A stretch of DNA of 22,953 nt from Mnemiopsis leidyi (lineage: Eukaryota > Ctenophora > Tentaculata > Lobata > Bolinopsidae), in the NCBI GenBank assembly GCA_000226015.1, contig JH152721.1:31142-54094 (forward strand), read 5' to 3'. The position numbers were made by a program, and so were the translations under genes. The number at the start of each line of letters is the position of its first letter. Positions within the stretch are counted from its first letter, which is position 1. The notes under the pieces are model-generated. The model saw nothing but the letters and a program-made list of their open reading frames with translations. It was not told the origin of the DNA and searched no databases. This document shows, piece by piece, positions 1 through 9,087 of the stretch.

Positions 1-236
1 CATTTTCTGATAGTTTAGATCAAAAGGAACATACTGTGAAATTTTAAAGAAAATCGTACCGTCGGAACACTTCCAAAATGGGCTTGTTCTATGGTAAGAT
101 ATTTCCTTGTGTTTGAAGTTGTATCTCGAAAACTGACTCTTAGACCCCCTACTTTCTCCACGTTATCTTTTAATTTAGGTCAAAAGTAACATACTGTGAA
201 GTTTTCAAGAAAATCGTACGGTCGGAACACTTCCAA
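1..236. repeat. Two diverged direct copies of a ~76-bp repeat, 160 bp apart
   Basis: Bases 1-76 and 161-236 align without gaps. The best-conserved core includes AACATACTGTGAA and GTCGGAACACTTCCAA, and the match weakens towards the left edge of the window. The 85 bp between the copies does not resemble what follows the second copy. The first copy may be cut by the window edge. Lying upstream of RIF1 exons, it is probably intronic interspersed or satellite-type repeat DNA. No coding potential or transposase remnant is visible. Confidence 0.75.
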
Positions 237-867
237 TTTCGAGTTTAAAATTCTATGTTTTCCATTGCAACGGCCAATTTAAGGGTATTCAATGGAACAA
301 CTTTGCCGAAAGGCCTTCTGGGGGGTCGATTTTTAGCCGCGTTTACGTAACGCGCTAAGACAAAACAATGAAATAAACAAATTTTCGCGCTTCGAATCAC
401 GTACGTAAATTCGCCGATATTTGTAGAAGTTTGGTCAAAGTATTAGATTATTGTTGACAGCTTTACTTAAAGCACGTTTGTAAGCTGGACATGTTTAGAG
501 TTTAGACATGCCTTACCAACAGTGTACATTTTGTACAGTTGAGTTTGGTTAACAACCACGGTAGAACTATACTCTGGTTTAAGATTCACCTGAGTGTCTC
601 ACGTATGAAAATGTATAAGACAGTTCCCCCTTATTCCTCAATAGCCTTAGCAAAAAACAGAAACCCTCTCCACTTTCTGTTAATTAATTCAATGATGTTT
701 GGCAACAGATGTGGAGATTGCGCCACTGTTCTCTTACATGATCATTAGCGTTCCCACATAAGTTGATCCAATATTGGCATTGTAAAACGAGTTCGATAAT
801 TCAAAGTGCCAGGGAGGGTTAACAATCACAATATAGTATCTCTAGATAACAATCACTAACTCTTTAG
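237..867 (+). other. Presumed RIF1 intron sequence; no exon identified
   Basis: No stretch here could be matched to RIF1 or any other family. An open frame at 539-748 has no recognisable similarity and lacks matching splice sites. The stretch ends in a plausible branch point and acceptor (CACTAAC then TCTTTAG at 861-867). Because the HEAT-repeat half of RIF1 is missing, at least one more upstream exon must exist. It could be a small exon hidden here or lie outside the window. Confidence 0.5.
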
Positions 868-989
868 ACACGATCGGTGCACAAGCGTCAAGTTGCTGAA
901 GAGTCGCAGGAGTGTATTTACATTTCTAGTTCTCCTAAAAAGCAAAAGATCTTAACAAAGCATCAGAAGGAAAAACAAATCGAACAAAG
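868..989 (+). CDS. RIF1: RIF1 exon a: conserved segment following the HEAT repeats
   Basis: The exon reads in phase 0 from ACA at 868 and encodes about 40 residues including VAEESQECIYISSSPKKQ and ILTKHQKE. The last part resembles the LTEHQKE block of vertebrate RIF1. The acceptor is TCTTTAG at 861-867. The donor is AG|GTTTTA at 990, and the frame would meet TAA at 994-996, so splicing is required. The two leftover bases join G at 1115 to make an Arg codon, giving EQRFDRDVP. This exon lacks an ATG and is too short for simple ORF calling. Confidence 0.85.
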
Positions 990-3900
990 GTTTTAAGATA
1001 TGTAAAGTTTTACTCACATGTTTATCTATTTCATGCAAAAAGAAATTGGAGATAAATCAATTCCGCAATTCTAATGGAATTAGACTCAAGTTCTCTAAAT
1101 CCGTTCAATTACAGGTTTGACCGGGATGTGCCAGTGATGTACAACAGTCTTGACCTGAACTCTCAGGAGCCCTTCTTGTTTGACACCAACAGTCAGTCTC
1201 AGGCACTCCCCGTTATACCAGCATCCCCTGAGAAAGCTGCCGAGCCACCTCCAGTTAAAACAGCGACGGCAGGATTTAGCTCTAAGAAACTCCTCTTTTT
1301 GTCTCCGCTACCGAACAAGGCGACCAATTCAGAAGCTAACCAGTCCTTTAAAAACATAAAAGCGGCTACACTTCCACTAACTAGTCCTGATATTCCATCG
1401 TCGCAATCAGACCAGAATAATTCTCCTAGCGTTAGTATGACTTGAAGTTATAGAAAGTTAATAGTTAATATCTTTTCTTGAATTTAGTTGACAGTCGCCT
1501 TATACGGACATGTTAAGCTACCCTGATAAAGGTATCTAACACATATATTTTTCAGGACTCCGAAGAAGACTTGTACTGTGACCCCCCTGAAGAACCAGAA
1601 TCCGTTCCAACAGAACCCTCGGAGCCCCTCATAACTCCACCTCACACAGACGTCCAATTACCGGACTCTGGGATAGAACTTCAACATTCCCAACTGCCCG
1701 GCAACGAGTCATTCACGCCCGACGACGGTAGCAGAAGTGGCATGATCTCCAACGTTTTGAAGTCTATGATAAGCTACGTCGTTCCTGGCATGGTAAAACC
1801 TACCTCCCTAGACATCATTCCTAACAGTGATACAGACAAGTCTGACGACAATGGATCACAATGTTCGACTACCACGGCATCTGAAACTAAAACATCTGTA
1901 GAAACAACCCCTGTCGACTCGAAATCAATCTCAGATGTCAGTTTGAACACTTCCCATACCTCGGTAAAGACCACGCCTCTCGTACCGGCCGAGTCCCTTA
2001 TTGAAAGCGAGAAACAAACTCCGGTAGAGACGTCTGGTGCACCGCTAGTATTTGTTGAGGATTCTCAAAGTTCTACTTCTGAGAAAACTGTTCTTACAGA
2101 AGGGACTACTATACCTGATTCTGTAACTCTAGAAAACGGTAATGTGGACACAGGAGAAAATGCGGAGGCGCCCGATCTACAGCAATTTTCTCATGAGATA
2201 TCATTCTCCGATTGTTCTACTGCCAAAGAATCGACAGACAGACTTGCTAAAGTTGGTGAAAGTGAAGAGACGGATAAAACGTTAAATAGACGGACATCAA
2301 GACGTCTAATCAAACGAATTAAGTCTGAGGATTTGGGGTTAAAGGACTCTCCGTCAAACTTCAAGCGTGTTAAATCGTCTGACGACATGATTGACGTTCC
2401 TGTGGATCGCAAAAAGCTCATGACTCCCATTAAAGAGTCGGAAGACTTTTCTCAGTTGCGTAAAAGTGTAAGACCAAGAAAATCATCTGTAAAACTGAGA
2501 GACGAATCTTTTATTAACAGTCATGTACCCGCTTCAATTCTGAATACTCCCTCCAAAGAAGTAAATACCAATGAATCGAAAGTCAATACTGTTCGCCCAT
2601 CTCTTGATTCTAACGTCACGGATTCGAAGACTCCAAAAGCTGGCAGTATTGTCAAGAAAAAGCGAGGTCGGCCTCGGAAAAATGTTTTAGATGCTTCGTC
2701 GCTAGAGTCACCGCGGAAAAGAGTGACCAATAAAAGCAAAGATCTGGATGTTCCAGAACATAATTCTATTGTAAACATTCCAGACTCTCAATCAGACAAT
2801 TCACAAAGCTCAGTTGTATGCCTTGGTGAAATTACTGTCGGAGCTGAACAATCTGTTAGCAAGAAGACGATATCAAACGTTGTTATTCCCGATACTCCAG
2901 TCATCGAAACAGCTCCGTTGGTGATGAAAGTCAGTGATACTGATAAGTCAGATACTGATAAGTCAGAAGATAAAAACACCAATAGTGACACCTCCTCGCC
3001 TTATCCGGTGACAGAGAAGGTAATAGAACTACAACAAGAAAATCCGGATGATGAGGCGGTAAAAAGTGTCCCAGATAGTCAGACAATGGCGCCAGATAAT
3101 ACGATAAGTATACCTGACAGCCAAACGAGTATACCTGACAGTCAAACGAGTATTCCTGACAGCCAAACGAGTATACCTGACAGTCAAACGAGTATACCTG
3201 ACAGTCAAACGAGTATACCTGACAGTCAGACAAGTGCTCCAGAAGGTAACATGAACTCACCAAAAATTCAAGATGGCGTTCCTGACAGTCAGCCGATTCC
3301 GGAGTCTTCCATCAAACCCAAAAACAAAAGAGGAAGGCCCCCAAAAAAGCATAAAAAGGTGGCGTCCGAAAACGAACCGCCAACATTATCGCAGATTAAG
3401 TCTAGGAAAAGCCCCCGCCTGTCAGCCACTCCTCCAGACTCCAAGAATCTCATTACCGCCTACTTATCAAAAAGTTCGAAACCTTCACAAACATCTAAAG
3501 GTTTAGATGTAATTTGCTCCCCTGCAACAGATGTTAAAACTTCCTCCGGTTCATTCGGTGATTTAAAAGTTGATCACCCTGCGCCTGAAGATGGTCCTGA
3601 AAGTCAGGAAACTGAGATAAACACTCCCGAGCCTGCTCCCGTTGGTACTCAAAACGACTCAGAATCGCTTACTCAGTCACTTGCTCCAAACTTCCAGTTG
3701 ACAGAAGAAGAAAGTTCAGTAGACTTGGAATTGTTGCCATTGTCAGCTCCATCCGAGGAGATATCGCCCCAGGGAACAGAGTCCATTCCCTCTACCTCGT
3801 CTCAGCGAAGATCCAGGAAACAGACCAAACCAAAGAAGTCGGTTGCACCCGTGCGAAGCCGCAAGAGTCTGCGGTTGACGACAAAAGCTCAGGCATTGGA

Positions 3901-6900
3901 AAATAAGGATAAGGGGGTAGATATCAAAGATCCTGAGGTTGTAAAAGATTCGCTTTCCGAGAATAGCGCTATCATTGATCTACAGTCTCAAGTTCTTGTG
4001 TCCGATTCCTTGCAGCCACAGCAGGAGGAGCCAAAGAAAAACAATGGTGAATCCACGATTATCCTGCAAACACAAGAGCAGCTTGAAGATAATGCCAACT
4101 TGAAGACTTTTGACGAAGTTGAAAGTTTGCCATTGTCTGAAGCCCTATCCCTAGACATATCGTCATCCGATAAAAGAAATCTGTTATCTCCCGAAAAGGA
4201 TTCATTCGAACCTAAAACGCCTGAAAAAGCTGACAACACCCAATCCCCCGGTTACACTCTTTCCCCAACGTCTGTTGATTCAGTGGAGGCATTCGGAAAG
4301 CCGGTTGAGAAAATCGAGTTTACAGCGATGCCCTGCACTCTGTTACCCGGACCAGATACACTAGAGGATTCTGCTAATAATCAGGCTGAGAGTCTTGTGA
4401 AGGATACTTTGGAAGAGCAGGAGCAAGATTCTCTAAAAGATCCTGGCATAGATACCTTTGAATTTGAATATCCGGTTAAAGATACTCTACAGGAAACAGT
4501 TGGAGATACTCAGGCTCAGATCGAAGGACCGGTCTCTCCCTTCAAGGAGCTAGAAGAATTCCCTGAGACAGAAACGTCTGTAACATTCTGTACCAACTCG
4601 CAGATTCCATCTTCCCAGGAAGAAAATTGTGATAAGGCTAATCAAAATTTCATCCCCGACTCTCAGACTGTCCCGGAAAATGCCGCAAATTTGGCGGAAA
4701 GTCGCACTGCTCGATCGCTGAAACGCAAGCCAAGTATTCCGAGTAATCTTCCTGACGTTATGCAAGATTTGGTAGCAGTCGAACTCTCTATGGCGGAAAA
4801 GATGGAGGTGGAGGCAAAAACGCCCCCAAAAAGTTTACAACTTGGAGCTCTCGGAGAACCCAATACACCTACTACCCCGAAAACTCCTAGCAGTATTTTA
4901 AAACGTAGAGATGAACCTGGCTCTGGGTCGCCTTCTCTCTCTAAACGTCATGTCACCTTCGGACCTTTACCAGGTTTGAATCTTTTGTTATAAATCTACT
5001 TCGACAGTATTCAATGCTACATATTGATTGTGCCAGTCGTTTGGGGCTGATCGTTTAATTAAATTCGACTGATGATAACTTTTTGCTTATGATAATGACT
5101 TATGATAATATTAATATCGATATTTTCAGAACCTCACAGAGATCCTAATGAAGTAACTCCAAGGAGACATAGCAAATATAGAAAGTCCCCTGCTCCGCCC
5201 CAACCCAAGTTTAAACAGCCTGAACCCAATAGCAACGAAGGTTTTATACGTAGCACTCCTTGTGATATTGAAGTTTGTGGTTTTTAGCCAATGGCAAAAG
5301 TCGCGCCTTATTTGTTGTATACAAACAATTGTATACAACATTAGTTGTGCCAAACATTTACTAATTTGGGTTATTTCAGAGTCGGTGTTTCCGAGCCTGA
5401 TACACAGCACAGTCCGCGCTCACGACATCATCAGGACACTCTGCACTGGCTTCACCCTCTCCCAGAGGAATTACAACTTGTCCATTGTTTCTTCTAGCAT
5501 CAAAACTATCGGAGATCTCGCCAAGCTTACTCCCTCTCAGGTTCAAAATGATTTGGTATTATAAATAGTTTATCGCAATGAAAAATCTGTGAAAATATCC
5601 TTCTTTAACAGTCTGTTCGATGCCAGTCTAAATTTATCGGTCATTTTACCAATCAAGTTTTCACAAAATTTTGTTTCAGATCGAGGAATACCCGTTCATC
5701 ACCCCGAAGCTGATACAAGTTCGACGTAATCTCAAGAAATTCGAGGCCAGTCAGTCTCCCATGTGGTCTGTGAAATCATTCCTTTCTGAGACCAGAGCTC
5801 GAGAGGCAAGTCAGAAGTCTGAGTCAGAATGTTTACCTTCAGTTCCAGAAGAAGCTGGTAACAGCGGTAATTCGAAGGAAACGACTCTTACAAGCGGCGA
5901 CAATGTCACCGGACTACATGACTTTGAAGCTGAGGAGGGAAAAGAAAATGTAGCTGGCTGCTTGGCTCCGAAGGAGGAAGAGGCTGAGCCTATGGGTACT
6001 GACCTGGATTTGGAGGATGAGGATAAGGAGAACAGGGATCCTAACGATAAACCTGTTTCAGAGGAGAACAAAATTATCAAATCCGAGCCTACGGAACAAA
6101 CAAAAGCTCCTTTCGAAGCAGCAGAAGTACCTTTAAGTCAGGCTACTGAACAAGCAGCTGTAAACTATCCTGAAGGTGTGGCAGATGAAAGTATAGCGGA
6201 ACCAGAGGCTTTATTCAACCGAAACTCTGCTCTGCCGACAACGGATGTTTTGGACCCAGACAAAGATGACGAACCTCAAGCCACCGTCATACAAAACTCC
6301 TTATCCACCGAATTAGCTACTAGAGAACATGAAGTTATAACCGTTGGCAAATCCGATACGGATTCAACTAAAGTAGTTGGTGTTATCTCACTGTCTGATT
6401 CAGTAGAACGACCAGAGGAGAAAGAATCGTCACCTGAAAACGCTGAAGAACCTAGAATCTCAGACGAGGATGCTGAAGCTGATCCCGAAATAGAAATCAC
6501 AGACAAGAGTTTAAGTTTGACCGAGACCTATGAATCGGTCACATCAGCTTCTTCGTCCTCAGAACAGACCTCGGAGTCCACAGAGAGCGGAGAATCTGTT
6601 TCTCCTGTCACGGTTATCTGCGAGGATTCTCCTGAAAACTCCCTGGGACTGACTTGTCATGAAGAACTTCCCTTGTCCTGCGACACAAACAACAACATCG
6701 ACCTGGACAGTGTCACTGTGTTGGTATCTGAGACAACTCCTGAATCTTCCCAGTCCATCAGCCAGGACATTGCCAAGCCAATCAGTGAGGTATCTAGAGA
6801 GAGTGAGGTGGAGATTGGAGGTCAAATCGTGGAGTCACAGGATGAGGCTATGGAAGTTGCGGATGAAACTAAACCTGATTTCTCTGGAACTGACATTGCT

Positions 6901-7251
6901 GCTTCGAGTGAACGATCATCTCTTTGCAGTTTGATTCGTGACATGCCCGGTTTATGTTCCTCTCAAGACACACGTAAAGACGGAGTCTCAACTTCTAAAA
7001 CTACAAAAGATGATACTTCCGCATCTGATGTCGTCACTTCATTGGACGAGATTCCGAATCCCCTGGTTGATTACCCGCTTACACAACCACCACCTCTTGT
7101 TGACTACCCGCTTACTCAGGAATTGAATTCTCCTTCTTTTGAGGAAGAAATCAGGAGTATTGAAGAGAAACTCTCCCAGGTCGTAGATCCTCTTAAACGA
7201 CATACTCTTCGACATAAACTTATCGCCCGGTTAGCCTTGAACGGCACTTAG
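868..7251 (+). CDS. RIF1: RIF1-like replication-timing and PP1-targeting protein, C-terminal portion (N-terminus off the window)
   Basis: Six exons join in phase to 1,904 residues plus TAG: 868-989, 1115-1430, 1556-4973, 5130-5240, 5380-5555 and 5680-7251. Seen: LTKHQKE followed by RDVPVMYNSLD near residues 30-55, where vertebrate RIF1 has LTEHQKE and DIPALYNNLD; two AT-hooks (about 516 and 738); a SIPDSQT array (664-705); a SILK plus RHVTF pair (1259-1281); the C-terminal domain with SIKTIGDLAKLTPSQV (about 1323-1403); and an acidic tail to 1904. Known for the family: RIF1 binds chromatin, recruits PP1 to counter DDK phosphorylation of MCM, sets replication timing, and in vertebrates acts with 53BP1 in break repair. 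Inferred: a nuclear protein with the HEAT-repeat half encoded upstream. The post-HEAT part is longer than I expect for vertebrates. Exon 4's 3' end is the least certain junction. Confidence 0.9.
1115..1430 (+). CDS. RIF1: RIF1 exon b: RDVPVMYNSLD block and start of disordered region
   Basis: The acceptor is TTCAATTACAG at 1114. An ATG at 1074 is open in this frame but lies inside the intron, near the probable branch point (CTAAT), so it is not the start. The product begins RFDRDVPVMYNSLD and continues with NSQSQALPVIPASPEK, the counterpart of the DIPALYNNLD and YSQSQ region of vertebrate RIF1. The donor at 1431 is GTTAGT. It is the only choice that keeps phase 0 with the acceptor at 1555; the GTATGA at 1435 would break the frame. 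Confidence 0.85.
1556..4973 (+). CDS. RIF1: RIF1 exon c: giant exon, disordered region with AT-hooks, IPDSQT array and PP1-docking pair
   Basis: A single 3,418-nt open exon entered in phase 0 as DSEEDLYCDPPEEPES (acceptor TTTTTCAG at 1555) and left in phase 1 at CCAG|GTTTGA. It encodes about 1,139 residues rich in Ser, Thr, Pro, Asp, Glu and Lys, with almost no aromatic residues, so it is probably disordered. A giant exon coding the disordered middle is also typical of vertebrate RIF1. It contains many SQ/TQ and SP/TP sites, basic SRKS[PL]RL motifs at 3401-3421 and 3857-3877, an IKSE sumoylation-type site, and near its end the PP1-binding pair. Confidence 0.92.
2663..2680 (+). other. RIF1: AT-hook 1 (RGRPRK) in RIF1
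   Basis: Residues KKKRGRPRKN match the AT-hook core (GRP flanked by basic residues), a motif that binds the minor groove of AT-rich DNA. A second hook lies 222 residues further on. The effect on RIF1 chromatin binding is inferred. Confidence 0.8.
3107..3232 (+). repeat. RIF1: Six tandem 21-bp units encoding SIPDSQT
   Basis: The array has six in-frame copies of a 21-bp unit (AGT-ATA-CCT-GAC-AGC/T-CAA-ACG), nearly identical at the DNA level. Further PDSQ motifs are dispersed in the same exon: NIPDSQS, SVPDSQT, GVPDSQP and FIPDSQT, making ten in all. Each unit carries an SQ dipeptide, the minimal ATM/ATR phosphorylation site. The dispersed copies suggest that an existing motif was amplified rather than a random minisatellite arising in coding DNA. 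Confidence 0.97.
3329..3346 (+). other. RIF1: AT-hook 2 (RGRPPK) in RIF1
   Basis: Residues KNKRGRPPKKHKK form a second AT-hook type motif followed by a basic run that could serve as a nuclear localisation signal. It lies just after the SIPDSQT array. Confidence 0.75.
4892..4960 (+). other. RIF1: PP1-docking pair SILK + RVxF (RHVTF) in RIF1
   Basis: SSILKRR (SILK at 4892-4903) is followed after 14 residues by RHVTF (4946-4960), which fits the RVxF consensus [KR]-x-[VI]-x-[FW]. In animal RIF1 proteins a SILK/RVxF pair just before the C-terminal domain recruits protein phosphatase 1. The surrounding SP, TP and Ser residues (PSSILK, GSGSPSLSK) would suit CDK/DDK control of docking, as described for RIF1 family members. 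That regulation is inferred here. Confidence 0.88.
5130..5240 (+). CDS. RIF1: RIF1 exon d: linker between PP1 motifs and C-terminal domain
   Basis: The acceptor is GATATTTTCAG at 5129. The split codon G|AA gives PLPEPHRDPNEVTPRRH and then a basic, proline-rich stretch containing PKFKQPEPNSNE. The frame stops at 5285-5287, so a donor is needed before it. GAAG|GTTTTA at 5241 fits the phase required by the next exon and gives NSNE|ESVFPSL. GTAGCA at 5250 is also in phase and would add three residues; GTTTGT at 5273 is out of phase and GTGATA at 5262 makes a stop. Confidence 0.7.
5380..5555 (+). CDS. RIF1: RIF1 exon e: first part of conserved C-terminal domain
   Basis: Translates as ESVFPSLIHSTVRAHDII ... 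SSSIKTIGDLAKLTPSQV. Vertebrate RIF1 has ESVYPPLVNC ... KNIKTIGDLSTLT in the same place, so this is the clearest RIF1 signature in the window. The acceptor is GGGTTATTTCAG at 5379. The donor at 5556 is GTATTA, which joins in phase 0 to the ATC at 5680. Confidence 0.92.
5680..7251 (+). CDS. RIF1: RIF1 exon f: end of C-terminal domain, long acidic tail and stop
   Basis: Begins IEEYPFITPKLIQV and RRNLKKFEAS, completing the C-terminal DNA-binding domain (vertebrate RIF1 has LPIRSPKVSNVKKAL here). About 500 further residues follow, very rich in Glu, Asp and Ser. They include KEN boxes at 5941-5949 and 6025-6033, an IKSEP sumoylation-type site, a VVGVISLSD SUMO-interacting-like stretch, a duplicated PLVDYPLTQ (7060-7119) and a final amphipathic, probably helical segment ending ARLALNGT. 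TAG is at 7249-7251. Known for vertebrates: the far C-terminus also contacts BLM. Whether this tail does so is unknown. Confidence 0.9.
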   Translation: MEEYPFITPKLIQVRRNLKKFEASQSPMWSVKSFLSETRAREASQKSESECLPSVPEEAGNSGNSKETTLTSGDNVTGLHDFEAEEGKENVAGCLAPKEEEAEPMGTDLDLEDEDKENRDPNDKPVSEENKIIKSEPTEQTKAPFEAAEVPLSQATEQAAVNYPEGVADESIAEPEALFNRNSALPTTDVLDPDKDDEPQATVIQNSLSTELATREHEVITVGKSDTDSTKVVGVISLSDSVERPEEKESSPENAEEPRISDEDAEADPEIEITDKSLSLTETYESVTSASSSSEQTSESTESGESVSPVTVICEDSPENSLGLTCHEELPLSCDTNNNIDLDSVTVLVSETTPESSQSISQDIAKPISEVSRESEVEIGGQIVESQDEAMEVADETKPDFSGTDIAASSERSSLCSLIRDMPGLCSSQDTRKDGVSTSKTTKDDTSASDVVTSLDEIPNPLVDYPLTQPPPLVDYPLTQELNSPSFEEEIRSIEEKLSQVVDPLKRHTLRHKLIARLALNGT

Positions 7252-9087
7252 CAAATAATAATTCTATAGTGACCCAGATGCCAGAGAATTCAGAAAATAA
7301 GTGATCATGTCCTTTCATTAGACTTTGTTTAAGATATTCAATCTTCAACTAAGCTCATGATCTGCTTAGATATTGAGTAAATGAATCGAGGAATGGAATA
7401 CGATGCTTTTATTTGCAAATATGGTATCATATTTAATTGCATTTGAAATCGCATTTGAACGAATGTTTTTATTTTAACTTTAAGTTATTCGATTGTTAAC
7501 AAAATTTTAGATGGAATTTGGTAAGGAACGGATTTCTATTAAATTAAAACTGACTGAATAACGATTATTGATATTATTTTTAATTTCTTTTCTCATTATC
7601 ATCAGATGCCATGTTTTTTAGACTGTGGTAAGCTGATTTTGGTTCATTGGTCACAAATTGTTTTAAACTTTATCATTACGACCACTTCATTAGCGCTGTG
7701 TCGTTAGCTCAGTCCAGCCGTTTTAACTTCACCATTTTTAATTGTCAGGACTTAGGACAAAGTTTTTAGTCATCTTCATTACATAGTTTTTTACGACTTA
7801 AGTATCTATTTTTATGATAAAGTCTAGAATCGGTGACCACATTTTAATGGTTTATATACGGATTAGAGTTAGACTGAGTTTATCGGGCTGTTTGGTTGGA
7901 CTTAAAATTTGTTATTTATTTGTAGAAATCAATTTCTATTTGGATTATATTCAAACATATTACAAATTTATGAAATATTTATATGACGTGTTTTATTTAT
8001 CGATCGTTTTATTATAAAATTCAAAATTTCGCGGAAATAACACGGCATACAAAGTACAGTGGATGTTCATTTTTGAGTCATGTGTTCTTTTTTTGGCGGA
8101 TTCCTCTAGTGTATGGAAAGTAGAAACTGAATACTCAAACTGATAAAATCCTGAATAGAGTCAAGTTCACAATTGAATTTGACGTCAAACTTATTATTCC
8201 ACCATTCTGCTTGCTGTTTAATGTCAGGTTGATTATCGTGGATGCTGCAAGGTTATATGCAGTTCAGTGTACAAAACAATTGGTTTGACATAACTTTGCG
8301 GGAGTTAGCATTGAGATCATGAAAAATAAAATGATAAAAACTAAGATAAGAGCAAAAATTCAATTTTCTTATCATTCCCGCACAATGAATATAGGTGAAA
8401 CAAGCCCGGTTTATTAATGACTATTAGCCTGCTTCAGTTTGGTGAATTAAACATTGTTAGCAGAGAGGTAGCACGTGCCAGACAGACCTCGTGCCGTTCT
8501 GCTGAAAATTCTAGCTGATTGTGGCGACAAAAGAAATTAACAAAATTAAGCTCAAATTGTTTGTTTTGTGTGCCTTTTCTGTCGCATGTTCGTGCGGTGG
8601 TGAGCGGTGAGGCTACTGCTCCGTTGTGTGTTGTTGAGGCGGTCACTCTTCTTCAAATCTCTTTCTTTCAGTGCTTGTTGTTCTGGTCTTGTTTGAGTCA
8701 AGAGAGTTTGTCTTGGTTTAATCTTTGTTACAGTAACAATCACACTGCTGTTGTTACATTTTCAACTATTTAGTTTTACATCTCCTATGCTGTATGCGAT
8801 GTGGCTTTTTTGAGTTTGAGTTACATATCTACTGTGGTTGTGGCGGTAGACTTCTCTGCTGATCATACTCTTGGGTAGATCTTAATTAAGTCAATAATCG
8901 GGAAATTATCAGTGTTACGAAATTTTGTTCATGAGAATCTTGTTATTCTGGCAGTGAAGTGGTAGTGCTAGTACCATTCCCAACTTGGTAACACAAGACA
9001 GGCAGGGTTACGCGGTGTGTACTGTAACTGTAATTACTTACACAGTAACCAGGGCAAGCAGGGTAACCAGTGTGCTGTAAGTGTGTA
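7252..9087 (+). other. AT-rich 3' flank of RIF1; no gene seen
   Basis: A probable 3' UTR followed by spacer, with frequent T-runs and stops in all frames. Non-canonical ATTAAA signals overlap at 7538-7548 and a canonical AATAAA lies at 8325-8330. Either could end the RIF1 transcript, but no clear GU-rich element decides between them. Open frames near 7814-8017 and 8519-8773 are short and resemble no known protein. Confidence 0.5.
8325..8330 (+). terminator. Candidate AATAAA polyadenylation signal downstream of RIF1
   Basis: The first canonical AATAAA after the RIF1 stop, about 1.07 kb downstream (GAAAAATAAAATG context). Non-canonical ATTAAA copies at 7538 and 7543 are nearer. No strong downstream element supports either. 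Confidence 0.25.

Noticed and set aside
539..748. 69-codon frame as an upstream RIF1 exon
   Set aside because: No resemblance to RIF1 and no acceptor/donor pair in compatible phase; the length is expected by chance.
1074..1445. A 123-codon frame starting at ATG 1074 as an independent gene start
   Set aside because: The first part lies in an intron. A strong acceptor at 1114 and the homology RDVPVMYNSLD begin at 1115, and the phase fits the upstream exon. The frame's apparent stop at 1443 is also intronic.
2931..3263. Minus-strand frame with repeated CQVYSFD units
   Set aside because: It is the reverse-complement shadow of the SIPDSQT array in RIF1.
5126..5410. 94-codon minus-strand frame opposite RIF1 exon d
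   Set aside because: Shadow of coding and intron sequence; RIF1 splice phases on the + strand explain the region.
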